Origin: Nissolia schottii
Taxonomy: Eukaryota; Streptophyta; Magnoliopsida; Fabales; Fabaceae
Assembly (NCBI GenBank): GCA_003254905.1
Contig: QANU01109800.1
Location: forward strand, 532,417 to 596,416
Length of the DNA: 64,000 bases
Direction: 5' to 3'
Position 1 is the stretch's first letter. Each line of letters starts with the position of its first letter. Below, piece after piece: positions 12,597 through 23,580 of this stretch. The notes under the pieces are model-generated. The model did no database searches and was not told the origin of the DNA. It saw nothing but the letters and a program-made list of their open reading frames with translations. Both the position numbers and the translations under genes were made by a program.

Positions 12597-13304
12597 TCAT
12601 TCAGTTCCATTTTTATCAGTAATTATTGAAGCGCCCTCCTTCCAGATAAGGTTATCATAACCAAATATTCTTGCAAAACATGAAATTAACTGCTCCTGTA
12701 TTATTTCTTCAGATGGAAGGACAAAATTTGTCTCCCTTCTCAAAGACGTTACTTCTTTATCTGTAATTCCACAGGGAACAATGTGCCTAAAGTACGTTAA
12801 ATCAGGATCAATGTTAAATGCCATCCCATGAGATGTGATTCCATTCGATATCCGAACACCAATTGCACCTATCTTCCTTTCTCCAACCCATACCCCTGTC
12901 TCACCAGTTTGTCCAGGACAAGCCTTCACGCCATATAGAGCAGCCAATTCAATCAAAGTTAATTCAATATTTTCTACATAACTTCGAGCGCCAAGTCCCA
13001 TGTCACGAAGTGATATAATAGGATATAAAATGGCTTGGCGTGGACCATGAAATGTAATGTCACCTCCCCGTTGTGTGTAGTGAAGTTCAGCTCCAATTTG
13101 TTTCAAGTCCGACTCGGGGATCAATAAATTGTGAACAGTTTGTCTTTTGCCAACAGTGTATGTAGGAGGATGTTGCAACGACAGAAGAGTATCACATCTC
13201 CTATGAGATTTTCTATCCAAGACCAGTTTTTCCTGCAGTTTCAATGCATCCAAATAGTTGACAACTCCCAGTTTCCAGACCTCAAGGCTTCTTAAAACCC
13301 TCAT
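12597..13304 (-). CDS. LIP2: Octanoyltransferase LIP2 (LipB family), mitochondrial
   Basis: Transfers octanoate from octanoyl-acyl carrier protein to lipoyl-dependent subunits such as glycine decarboxylase H protein, the first step of lipoate synthesis; lipoyl synthase then adds sulfur. A single coding exon of 235 residues matches the length of plant LIP2. The LipB signature RGGDITFHGP lies at residues 79-88. The catalytic pair is Lys144 (RKIGAIGVR) and Cys178 (IVPCGI). The Gly of bacterial HGPGQ is Arg here; plant proteins are known to vary at this site. The sequence before the ATG reads CAACAG|GGAATG, an acceptor, so an intron in the 5' UTR is likely. There is no obvious long transit peptide, as is usual for this isoform. 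Identification is by motif and near full-length similarity to plant LIP2. Confidence 0.95.
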   Translation of the reverse strand: MRVLRSLEVWKLGVVNYLDALKLQEKLVLDRKSHRRCDTLLSLQHPPTYTVGKRQTVHNLLIPESDLKQIGAELHYTQRGGDITFHGPRQAILYPIISLRDMGLGARSYVENIELTLIELAALYGVKACPGQTGETGVWVGERKIGAIGVRISNGITSHGMAFNIDPDLTYFRHIVPCGITDKEVTSLRRETNFVLPSEEIIQEQLISCFARIFGYDNLIWKEGASIITDKNGTE

Positions 13305-13309
13305 TCCCT

Positions 13310-14760
13310 GTTGCCAATGAAATTATTAATTCTATAGTCTGCTTTTATCACCTAGTCTAGTTTCAAAATGATTCATCATCCATAAGCTTTAGAACCAACT
13401 TTCATGAGAATGTTCCCATCTTTGAGAACTAGAAAGTATAAGAAATATGTATGTTTGCAATATCTGCACCAATAATTACAAATCTACATCCCACATCCAA
13501 GAATCATCAACACATATTCCTAAAGTTATGACATAACACATTCAGAATTAAATAGCTCCAGAATGCACCAAAAGTTTGCAATCTACATAGAAAGGTGTTA
13601 GAAACATTTCAGCAAACATTTAAGCGCATTCACTGCAAACCCGCAGATTTGACTAGGCTCAAATTTCTTTCAATAATTTTTCTTTTTCTATACTTAAATG
13701 GGTTTTCCAGTGATGAAAACATTTCAATGCTGACTTCCACATTGAGGATAATAAAGGCCTCAACGGCTTAGTTGAGATAAAAGAGTGTTTTTTATTTTTT
13801 TTTAAATTAATCGAGAAGGGTGAGATTGCAATGGGTGTATTGGGGATGCAGTAAAAGTGAGATCAATTGAAGAAGATGTACGTAATGTGGAGGATGATGA
13901 TGCTATTGAAGAAGAGCATAAAGGCTTACTTAAGCCAATGGAGGAGAAGCTGAATCTGATGCTGAAAACGCTGTTATCGTTGAAGGTGTCGCTGGATAAT
14001 AGAACTCAAATTGATGATGATGTTGCAGTGCGGAGAATGTCAGCATCAGTGGCAATGCATTGCAGTTGCAGAGATAGAAGAAGGAAGATGATGATGATGA
14101 TGATGATGCAGATGGAAGGGTTTTAGACCTTGAAAATTTTCGCTTGCATAAAAATTAATTTTTTATATCAAATTTTTTTATATTATAAAATTTATACATT
14201 ACCATAATGTATCATCAAAGTTAATATCTTGAAACGGAAAAATGTTATATTGTTCAGTGTAGCTAGTGAATAAAAAATTATTCAGTGTGGCTAATTCATT
14301 TGGCTAGTCATCGCAATATATAAACAATCCTTTTTACATATCTAGATAATATTATCTTAAGTTTAATAAAAATGTTATTTTTGGAAAATGTTATTTCTAC
14401 ATTTAAGAAAAAAAGAAAGTAGACATTCCTATAAATAAATATAATAAAGAGAAAAAGAGTTACAAAATATTAATATTTCTCTCTTAACATCCATCGTGAT
14501 CTTAAATTTGTCTTTTATTGTATTTATCTATTACCTCTAATAAAAAAGATTTTAATAAATAATTGCTTTTGGTATTCAAATTTTGTTATAACAAAAATAC
14601 CCATCAACAAATTTATCTCTCTATCTTGCAAATCTAAAATAGTTTTGTAATTGTTATTTTTTTCAAATATAAATTAAAAGAAATATTTAAAAAAAGATAA
14701 TATTCCTTTATTTTAAATAAATTCAAATTCGATTGGCAGGCACACCGCTAGTAGAATAAT
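13310..14760. other. LIP2 upstream region and AT-rich DNA
   Basis: The first part should carry the LIP2 promoter, 5' UTR exon and intron on the minus strand. A plus-strand frame at 13857-14126 (89 codons, acidic, with VEDDDAIEEEHKGLLKPMEE) has some coding texture. It ends in an ATG-repeat run and has no recognisable family, so it may be a gene fragment. The rest is AT-rich without features. Confidence 0.5.
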
Positions 14761-14766
14761 AATAAC

Positions 14767-15850
14767 TAGGGGTGTTCATGGCCCGAGTTGGTATATACTC
14801 AAACCCGGCCCTATATTTAGACCCGGCTAATTTTGAGGACGTGGACCCGACCCTAAACCCGATAGGCCCGATCATCTTCGGACTGAGTTAAAACCCGAGT
14901 TTAGACCGGCCAAAGCGGGCCAAAATGTTTGCAAAATAGCAGAATTGCAATATCAGAACAACAAGAACAACAATAGCAGAATTGCAGAATTGCAAAATAG
15001 CAGAAATTGCAGAATTGCTATATCAGAACAACAAGAACAACAATAGCAGAAATTGCAGAACAACAATAGCAGGATTGCAAAATAGCAGAAATTGCAATAT
15101 CAGAACAAGAAGAACAAAAATCAACTCCAAAATAGCAGAATTGCAAAATTGCAAGTTCATAGTATCAACAGACAAAAGGCACATCACAAAATTGAAAGGA
15201 TGCAAAAAAGAACAAAAATCAACTCCAAACTACAATAGATTTGCAATCAATCTAAAGAGTAATAAAATAGAGTAAATCATGACCAATCAACTCAAAATTA
15301 TAAAACATAACAAGTTGCAGCTACAGAACAGGGGACTTACCAAGGGGAAGTTGCAGCTACAGTTGCAGCGACGAGAGGCGTGGCAACGAGGCACCGAGAG
15401 GCGAACTGAGAGGCGTGGCGGCGAGGCACCGAGAGGCGAGAGGAAATTGGGTGGCTGCTAGGGTGAAATTGAGACTGAGAGTGAAATAGAGAGAGCTGAG
15501 AACGTGAACCGAGAGACTCAGAGAGATTGGGTAATGGGCTTAGACCGAGAGAGAAGGAAACCAGAGAGCGGCGAGTGAGAGCTTGAGGGAGAGGGAGCCG
15601 TGAGAGAGAGGGTTGAACCCGAGAGGAAGGGGGAAGAGGCGTCGCTACCGCCGGCGACTTGCCGTGGCGGCGTCGCCGGTTGCAAGAAAGAGGGAGAGTG
15701 ATATCATGAGAGAGACAGATACGGACGTGGCGTTGAGAGAGAGAGAGAGAAATGTTAAGACAGGAGAACTTTTTTTTTTTGGTTTTTTTAATCGTGTCGG
15801 GTTTAATGGTGGTTTTTTTTAATCTTTAAAATAGATTTTGTTACGTGATA
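14767..15850. mobile_element. Truncated hAT-like element end
   Basis: Begins TAGGGGTGTTCATGGCCCG, the form of a hAT terminal repeat, followed by a GC-rich subterminal zone with repeated CCCGGC, CCCGA and GGCCCG. Then come a minisatellite (14931-15165) and a GA- and GGCG-rich part reaching about 15760. No matching right terminus or 8-bp target duplication was found and no transposase is encoded. The right boundary is arbitrary. It is called from the left end and composition only. Confidence 0.35.
14931..15165. repeat. AGCAGAATTGCA-type minisatellite
   Basis: About three irregular higher-order units of roughly 60-75 bp are built from the words GCAAAATAGCAGAA, ATTGCAGAATTG and TATCAGAACAACAAGAACAAC. 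It lies inside the hAT-like segment and produces spurious open frames rich in Asn, Lys and Ile. Confidence 0.75.
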
Positions 15851-16690
15851 AAATCAATGTGGGCGAAACCTGTTACTAGTTAAAGGTAAAGATTAAAAAT
15901 GGATAAAAAAAAATTATAATTAAATTTTAATAAAAAAATTTATAGAGATTAAATACAAACATTTTTAATATTACCAGAATTAAAAATTTATTTAAGCCTA
16001 ATAACTATTTTAGTTTTGGAATAACATTTTCCTACGTTAAATTGTGATAAAAGAATTAGAATTCAATTGAAAATAATTCCTAGTCAGGCCGACCGTGTTA
16101 GTTTCAAAACCGTCCAATCGTAGTCTCACAAAGCTCCGCATAATAAAATAAAATAAAAAGATGTTGTGTCGGCTCTAAAATAATACTGTAGTATTTTTTT
16201 ATTAAAAATTCATGACAGGTGCCTAGTTTATTATAGTATATATTTTTTGGTAAAGTTTATTATAGTATATATAATATTTATTACTCTATTCATTCTAAAT
16301 TATTTCTCACTTTAACCAATTTTTTTAAAATTATTTATCATTTTTAAATTTTTAAATAAATTTATTATTAAAATTTTAAACATATTTTTAATTTACTAAA
16401 ATTTTAAAATTAATAACTTTTTAATACTCATTATTTTTTTATTATAAAATATTCAAATAAAGATAATTTAATAAAATTATTTTTAAATTTCTTAATAACG
16501 TAGTTGATTTGACACATTTCCTTTCCATAAGATAATATTTCGAACTCTAGTAAAGATAAGTTAAATAATAACACGAGGTGTGCTTTTTTGAAAAGAATGG
16601 TGATATCAATTTGGATTTAGAATAAGGAGGGAAGAAGAAGAAGAAGAAAAAAGGCGTGCGTTCTAAATTCTAAATTCTGTGAGCGATCGT
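15850..16690. other. AT-rich spacer upstream of ARL8
   Basis: Mostly very AT-rich sequence (16250-16510 is nearly all A/T). The last 100-200 bases must contain the ARL8 promoter and 5' UTR, but no clear TATA box could be assigned. Confidence 0.5.
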
Positions 16691-16707
16691 CTTGGAAGTA
16701 GAGACGA

Positions 16708-19047
16708 ATGGGGCTGTGGTTATGGGACGCTTTCGTCAATTGGTTACGCAGGTTAGTCAATGAACCAACCCACTTCTTTGGATGCTCAGAAACTGCACGA
16801 TTCTTCTTTTTCGTCACTTCCATCGCTTGCGAGGTTGTTGTATTTCCAACCATTGATTGATCACATGAATTTGTTGTTCCATGAGCCTGATCATGAAAAA
16901 GAAAAAGAAAAAAGCGTCCTTTTTAGTTTCATGAATGATGATGGTGATGCACAGTATAGATATTCTGGAATTGTGATCTTTTCTGTTACTTGTGATGAAG
17001 GGGATGCAATAACCCACTAGATTAGTCTTCAACTGGGGCAAAGTCACTACCTTTCTTAATTTTTGTGACAGAGTGGTCATGTGATAAGTTTGCTGTTTAA
17101 TTTTCACTACACACAATTATGTTGGTAAAATTACTTTATTTGTTAGTTGCTACGGTTCTCTCAATTGATTATGTAGCTCTTCCATTTCAGCTGAAATGTT
17201 CCTTCCTATTGATTTGATTTTCATTCAGTAGGATTATGTGACCTTAATAATGGGTGTTTCGTAACAATTTGTCTTTTTTCATCCGTTTTCCAATTGTAGT
17301 TTCTTTTTCAAGCAAGAGATGGAGCTATCTCTGATTGGCCTTCAGAATGCTGGGAAAACTTCACTTGTAAATGTTATCGCGGTATGTAACCAGAACTTCT
17401 TAACGAGTAATATTCCATTTTATGCCAACTTTTACTGCCATGCTGATGCTGAGTTTATGTTTTGATTCTGCTCAAGACTGGTGGATTTAGTGAAGACATG
17501 ATCCCTACGGTATATTTTCTTCTTTCTTTATAAGACTAAAGGGCGTCATGCTGTGTGCAGTTGTTTTGCTCTATTTCCAAAAACTTGTGGTTAACTTGTT
17601 TCTCTTGAAATTTACTTGGTGAAGTTGTCTATCTGCAGGTAGGATTTAATATGAAAAAGGTAACTAAAGGGAACGTGACAATAAAGTTATGGGACCTTGG
17701 AGGTCAACCGCGGTTTCGCAGCATGTGGGAGAGATACTGCCGTGCTGTTTCAGCTATTGTGTATGCCCTCTAAACGCTTTCAAACATACAACCATTGCAT
17801 CAGTGATCAGTGACTAAGATCTTGTCTTTTCTTATCTAATGAAGTGTTTCATATTCCTTTCTCACTATAAGATAAGGCCCTGCCTTTAATCTTGTTTGGT
17901 TCAATATTTTCTGCTGTAGTTTTTCAATTCTAAAGAGAAAGGAATGAGAAACTTGCCATAAAATTTTTTACTATGAAAGAGTATAAAGTTTATTACTCTG
18001 TTTAGTTTGCAATCAGTATATATTTCCTACATTGAAATTTATGAATGATCGTTCAATTTAAGATTCTAGTTAAGGTCCCTTGAACAATCCCACTGCAGAC
18101 CTCACCTGCAGCTCTTTGACTAAGATTGATTCTGCACAACATGAACACTCTATCTCAGCCGACACGTGCCATTGTCTAATGTTATTTCCAAGCCAGCAAA
18201 GTGAATAAGAAAGCTGACGCATTATCAAACTGTTTTGTCACATAGGCATCACACAGGGAATTAATTGCATAGTTAAAAACTAATACGATAATTGTTACAA
18301 TTGAAAGTAGTACCAAAAATTCAACTTTAGTGAAACTAAGATGACCACAAGTATTAAGCTTATGTTCTTTCCATCCAAGACATCATAAATTTTCAACTGT
18401 ACACTTTTTTTTTACCCTATTTATTGTAGAATCTCATTATAGATTTGTTTGTGAGGTTTAGTACGATAAGGTATGATTATCATTAACTTATTATGTTGCA
18501 ACTTGCAGTTATGTTGTCGATGCAGCTGATAATGATAATTTACCTGTCTCAAGAAGTGAACTTCATGACTTGTTCAGTAAACCTTCTTTAAGTGGTATTC
18601 CCCTGCTGGTTCTGGGTAACAAGATTGACAAACCAGGGGCATTGTCAGAGCAAGAGCTGATGGAACAGATGTAAGTCTCATGTCTAGATGTAAAAGACGG
18701 TCAGGTTATCAAGCCGAGCTAAGTATGGTGCTGAATAAATCATAAAGTTTGCTTAAACATTTCAATTACAGGAATTCACAAGTCAAAAGCATTTCGTGTT
18801 AGATAATCATAGTTTCTAATTTATTAACATATGTTTCGCCACCCTAAGGATAGGCACTGAGTAATGCGTTTTATGTCTGACCTCCTAATGTGGTTACTTT
18901 TTGTCATTAATGCTGTTTCACATGTGCAGGGGACTGAAATCCATCAATGATAGAGAAGTTTGTTGCTACATGATCTCTTGTAAAAACTCCACCAACATTG
19001 ACAGAGTTATTGATTGGCTTGTAAAACATTCTAAATCAAAGAACTGA
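16708..19047 (+). CDS. ARL8: ADP-ribosylation factor-like GTPase 8
   Basis: Small GTPase of endosomal/lysosomal (vacuolar) membranes. In animals it drives lysosome transport; in plants it also associates with tobamovirus replication factors. Six exons: 16708-16751, 17300-17381, 17477-17509, 17639-17760, 18509-18670, 18930-19047, giving 186 residues. Motifs: P-loop GLQNAGKT (28-35), switch-I Thr53 in PTVGF, WDLGGQ (71-76), NKID (131-134) and SCK (164-166). The amphipathic N-terminal helix [13 protein letters not shown] lacks the usual myristoylation context and fits ARL8, which is N-acetylated. It has LW duplicated compared with the usual MGLW start, making it two residues longer. All splice sites are GT-AG and phases match. 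A poly(A) signal AATAAA is at about 19190. Confidence 0.96.
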
Positions 19048-19049
19048 AG

Positions 19050-19640
19050 TTCAAGTTCTGCCTATGAATCTATTTGTGTGCTGCATTACAGACTGAAGCC
19101 TAGCTGGTTGAAGTGACTAAGTTTTTAGATCTGAGAGATGTAAATTATAATTTAAGATAATTGCTATTGCTCCATGTGTACTGGATTTGAATAAATAATT
19201 GTTGCCATACATTTGTTTTTTAGATTGATATTTTTCAGTGTTGGGCATCATGGACAACAATTCACAGCCGTCTGATTCAATTTGAACTAACATAGTTGAT
19301 AACACAATATTATTTCATCATGGAATACAGAGATCAAGTGGTATACTGAGACTTAGATCCCGTGCCACAATGTCAGTGTTGTGACTGATGCTTACAAATT
19401 TGTGGAGATATGGAAATCAAAGTAATTGCTTAGTGCCTCATGGATGCTTTGTGATGAACAGCAAAGGCACTAACACAGCCAGGTAGTTGAGCCTGTGATT
19501 CACATATTCTCCAGTGCCTTCTTGGTAGCAACTAACAGGAAACTGCAAATATTCCTTTCTAGCTGAGAATGCAGAGTAGGTCTTTTTGCCAAGTCAATGA
19601 CAAAACACTTATTAGAATAATAAATGTACGGATGAAGTAA
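19050..19640. other. ARL8 3' region and spacer
   Basis: Holds the ARL8 3' UTR. A perfect 9-bp inverted repeat (TTAGTGCCT at 19430-19438, AGGCACTAA at 19465-19473) could form a hairpin with a 26-base loop. No gene seen. Confidence 0.5.
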
Positions 19641-19646
19641 AAAATA

Positions 19647-19718
19647 GGGGCATTCCGAGAATCGAACTCGGGACCTCTCGCACCCAAAGCGAGAATCATA
19701 CCACTAGACCAAATGCCC
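19647..19718 (-). tRNA. tRNA-Pro (anticodon UGG)
   Basis: Read on the minus strand, 72 nt fold as a complete cloverleaf. The acceptor stem GGGCATT/AATGCCC is fully paired with discriminator C. The D-arm region GGTCTAGTGG doubles as box A. The anticodon arm is CTCGC-TTTGGGT-GCGAG with anticodon TGG. The T arm CCGAG-TTCGATT-CTCGG contains box B. Beyond the 3' end the minus strand runs TATTTTTTAC, a good Pol III terminator. It appears functional. Confidence 0.97.
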
Positions 19719-20159
19719 AGGTTGAAATAATGAAGGCTAAGTTAATTGTATGTCTAGTTATTTCTTATTAAACTTGTTTACGCATGCTACATGGTCTTCT
19801 GTTTTACCTTAAATAGCATTAAAAATGACCAATCTGCTTAGCTGGATAGCCGATTCTCATTAATTCTTCAATGATGCTAACAGTAGTAGTAGCTGGTCCT
19901 ATGTACTTTCTACAATAATGGGACAACTGGATGAACCTGCCAATTGCTGAAGCTAATCTGTATATCTAGGCCAGGTGACAAAGAGTTCACTTGTTGACTA
20001 CAAAGGTTTTATTTATTAAGACCAATTTTATTCACAACAGAGTGTTTTCATTTTAAATGCTAAGCTGTCACTTGGTAGTTGGTATTTAAAGACTTCCTGT
20101 CAATACTATTCAGACATTACATTATTAATCCCAAGGCATTCCGCATGCAGCCTCCAGAT

Positions 20160-20395
20160 TCTTATTCTTAGTTAACTAAACCAATTGACAAGTCAACTTT
20201 CCAGTTTCAAGTTCTTCAAAAATGCATAAAGTTCTGCCTATTGGTATTCAGTTTAACCAACAAACAAGTCAAGGTTGTCAACCTAACAAGGCTATTCTTT
20301 GATCACATGCAGTCACTGATGCTATTGGTTTTAGCTAAACCAGTAAACAAGTCCATTTGTCAGCTTCAAGGTTTTCTGAAAAAATAAAGGATAGG
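20160..20395. repeat. Degenerate direct repeat beside the tRNA pseudogene
   Basis: Copies at about 20172-20230 and 20333-20390 share the pattern CTAAACCA, A(C)AAGTC, CAG(T/C)TTCAAG, T(C)TTC, then A-rich sequence ending ATAAA. The second copy runs straight into the decayed tRNA-Pro, suggesting a local duplication. Confidence 0.5.
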
Positions 20396-20464
20396 GGCAT
20401 TCTGAGAATCAAACTCAGGACCTCTTGCACCCAAAGCGAGAATCATACCACTAGACCAATGCCT
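20394..20464 (-). pseudogene. Decayed tRNA-Pro(UGG) copy
   Basis: About 71 nt, strongly similar to the intact tRNA-Pro 750 bp away and on the same strand. Position 1 is A instead of G, so the terminal acceptor pair is lost. One T after the acceptor stem is missing. A C-A mismatch enters the anticodon stem (GCAAG for GCGAG). The T loop reads TTTGATT instead of TTCGATT, destroying box B and the invariant C56. The T stem carries a paired change (CTGAG/CTCAG). No T-run follows the 3' end. Probably not functional. Confidence 0.85.
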
Positions 20465-20469
20465 ACTTT

Positions 20470-21400
20470 TGGAAAAATTGATAATTTATGCAAGAAGTTA
20501 TTATGTATGTTTGATGAAATTATTTTAGGTTGGGTGCTTCCATGTTTACCACATTTCATCACTTAAATGATAGCATTCACATAATATCATCTAATTGTGT
20601 TTAAGGTGTATTGTAAAATTTAGAAACAGACAGGAGTACAGTGGAAATGCTAAAAACTGGTTATGAGTTTATGATTCTAGGATAAAATTCTAACTACTGG
20701 AACACATTGCCTTTGTATACATACTTTATAATGTGACTATCAAATCTTTACCTAATGCTAGATAGAAACAAATTAATGACAATAAGAACCATGGACTGAT
20801 TGACTCTACTAGAAGAACCTATATCAGTTTCAAGATTTTTTTAATGTAGATTTTGGTTGGTTTCTAATAATAGAAATTAGACATTTTATTTATTTGTTTT
20901 ATTATACCTACACATGAGATGAAGGGTAAAAATTATAAGTTAAAGTTTAGGTCAAAAGAAAGATTCATCCCATTTTAAAATTAAAAGATATTTTTAAGCT
21001 CTCCAAACACTTACATAATCGACCTACAAAAAACTTGAGAATCAAATCCAAGCCATAACTATGCACGTTGGAATGCTGGTAAACTAACCTTGTTGGCTGA
21101 ATGGGATTACCTTAATTAGACCAAATGATTGTTTGGTAGCCAACTCAGCACTGCATCTATTTCATTCTTTTACAGGCCATTCGCTATTCACTCTTGTCCA
21201 CAATTTTCTCTCCTTTCTGTTTTTCATCTCCTCCTTGGAGATTTTTTTTCTTTTTGTCTCTTTTTTCCCATTCACATTTTTCACACAAGGGAGAAAGATA
21301 GAGAGACAGAAAGAGGGAGAACAAGAGAAATCTAAAATCTCTGTATCTTTGTTCTTCTTGTCTTTCTCCCTTGAAGGTTTTGGTGATTCTGTGATATAGA
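20470..21400. other. Spacer, promoter and 5' UTR of the LIM gene
   Basis: AT-rich up to about 21100. A pyrimidine-rich then purine-rich stretch (21200-21330) probably belongs to the promoter or 5' UTR of the LIM gene. The short frames here on both strands are shadows of low-complexity sequence. Confidence 0.5.
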
Positions 21401-21406
21401 GAAGCC

Positions 21407-22855
21407 ATGGCCAGTTTTGGAGGAACCACACAAAAGTGCATGGCATGTGACAAAACAGTGTATCTTGTTGATAAGCTAACCACAGATGGCCGCGTCTATC
21501 ATAAGGCATGCTTCCGTTGCCATCATTGTCGAAGTACCCTTAAGGTATATATGACAAGAAATTCAATTAAGATGATCCATTATCATTGTATAACATACAA
21601 TTTTGAATTTTTTCTTTTGTTTCAAAAAAGAAATCTTAAAGGGAGGAGAGGCTTTATGAAAAGTTGAAAACCATTTATGCAGGAATAGTATTTTATCCTT
21701 TAAATGATGATTATGAATGCATTACATTTTTATATAAATATACATGACATTATTTTCCTTTTTGGTTTTTACTTTTGACATCGTACTTCAAAAACTAAGC
21801 TTGGATGAACATGCAATCATGTGCCACATTACTTTTATAGGCTAGAGCAGTTGACGAAAAATTGCATTGTACCTTTCATTGCCCTCAACCCTCAATCATG
21901 GCCCAAACAGAGAGATTCTTATAGAAGAAATTCATTTGACAATGACAAACCATTCTCAAAAGCTTATTGTATTAATTTGTCAAAGATCATTTACCAAATG
22001 ATTTCCACAAAGCAATGTTCTATGTAATCGAATTAAATTCTTGTTAGTTAAAAACAAAATTAAAAAGTAGAAAGCTCTAGTGGGATTTTGAAAAAAAAAA
22101 AGCTACTAACTAACTGAATCCTCCAAACTATGTTTGCAGCTGAGCAACTACTGTTCTTTTGAGGGTGTGCTCTATTGCAGACCTCACTATGATCAACTCT
22201 ACAAGCGAACTGGCAGCTTGGACAAAAGCTTCGAAGGTAAAATCCATGTGAAAATTAGAGCGAGACTTGACATTTTTAATTTTCATTCTGCCTCTCATTG
22301 ATCTCATCATCACAGGAACACCCAAAATTCTGAAACCAGAAAGACAGGGCACTGATAATGAGGTGATTCCTCCGCCAACTTTTCTAGACATGTGTCATAT
22401 TCAGTAAATATTACTCTGAATTCTGTTTCTTTCTTCTTCTTTTTACCTGACATCTAATTGGAACTGGATGATTTTAACAGAATGCTAAAGTACCTGTGTT
22501 CGGGGGAACCCAAGACAAATGTGTGTGTTGCAAAAAGACCGTCTATCCCATTGAGAGGGTAAGCAATTAAGCAATCAAAATTGTTTTATAAATAAGTAGA
22601 GATAACCTTTTGCTTTTAATTATTAATACTAATGTGGTTGTTATTCTATTAAAGGTTACGATTAATGGGACTCCCTACCATAAGAGTTGCTTCAAATGTA
22701 CATATGGAGGTTGTACCATAAGCTCATCAAACTTCGTTACGCATGAGGGAAAGCTATACTGCAAACACCATCACATTCAACTTTTCAAAGAGAGAGGGAA
22801 CTACAGCCAGCTCGAGAACGACGTCACTGCCATGGGAATTTCACTGCTATCATGA
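21407..22855 (+). CDS. Two-LIM-domain actin-binding protein (SF3/PLIM2-WLIM type)
   Basis: Plant two-LIM proteins bind and bundle actin filaments and some shuttle to the nucleus. Five exons: 21407-21544, 22140-22236, 22316-22362, 22481-22558, 22655-22855, giving 186 residues, normal for the family. LIM1 zinc ligands are C11, C14, H32, C35 and C38, C41, C59, H62. LIM2 ligands are C108, C111, H129, C132 and C135, C140, C156, H159. The linker about 66-105 begins with the family motif TGSLDKSFEGTPK. LIM2 contains SCFKCTYGGC and ends LFKERGNYSQLEND. The short tail VTAMGISLLS is not a motif I recognise. Whether it is the pollen (PLIM) or widely expressed (WLIM) type cannot be fixed here; FEGVLYC and GSLDKSFEG favour the PLIM2-like group. 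All introns are GT-AG with consistent phase. Confidence 0.94.
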
Positions 22856-22859
22856 CGTT

Positions 22860-23575
22860 TCCGGAAGTCATCAAAATATTAAACAAAAAAGGGAAAGAAT
22901 TAATAGTAAAGAAACTCTTGATAAAACAAATATCATGATGTGTAATGTTGTATCCCAGAAATCGTGGTGAAGAAGAAAGAAATGCTCACGGTTGGAATAA
23001 ACTGTGCAACACTTTTAGAGACTCCACTATAAATAGTTTTATATATCGCGTGTAAGCTCCAAAAGTGCAAAACGACTTGGCCCAGGTGCAATTTGCGTCA
23101 CAAACAAAATTGCCAACCACAAAGATTTGTCCTCATGACTGAAAAAAAGATTTGCCGTCGTTTACAGCTAAACGCATTTCTTGTTTGGTGTGAATCGCTC
23201 TTTGATAGCTCCATCAGCTAATCAAATTTTTGTCGGGGTGTCATTAAACCCACCGCTGTCGCCCTCATGGGCCGAGGACATACGACAAGTTCACGAAAAT
23301 CCAAATATTCAAAACCATAAAACAAATGCAAAATTTAACCATTTACGCTACGAGTGGGAGTTGAGTCAATCGCCAAAGTGAAAAAAGAAACCCAACAATT
23401 CTGAGAACGATGCAGTATGATCTTTGGAAGCAATGTTTCATAGTTCACATTAACATAATTCATAAATGCAAACGATCAACAAGGAAAAGAGAAGAAAAAA
23501 CTAGGAACAATAGTCACAAGAGTTTTCGTTCAATGCCAAGATACACATATAACTCCGATTTTGCAGAAAGCAGGG
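22860..23575. other. Convergent intergenic region, LIM to CYSTM
   Basis: Holds the 3' UTRs of the plus-strand LIM gene and the minus-strand CYSTM gene. Short plus-strand frames here and at 23410-23743 are not supported. The latter overlap the antisense of CYSTM exon 3. Confidence 0.6.
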
Positions 23576-23580
23576 TCATC

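Noticed and set aside
13857-14126. 89-codon acidic frame
   Set aside because: Some coding texture, but no family, ends in an ATG-repeat run and has no splice partner; mentioned only as a possible fragment.
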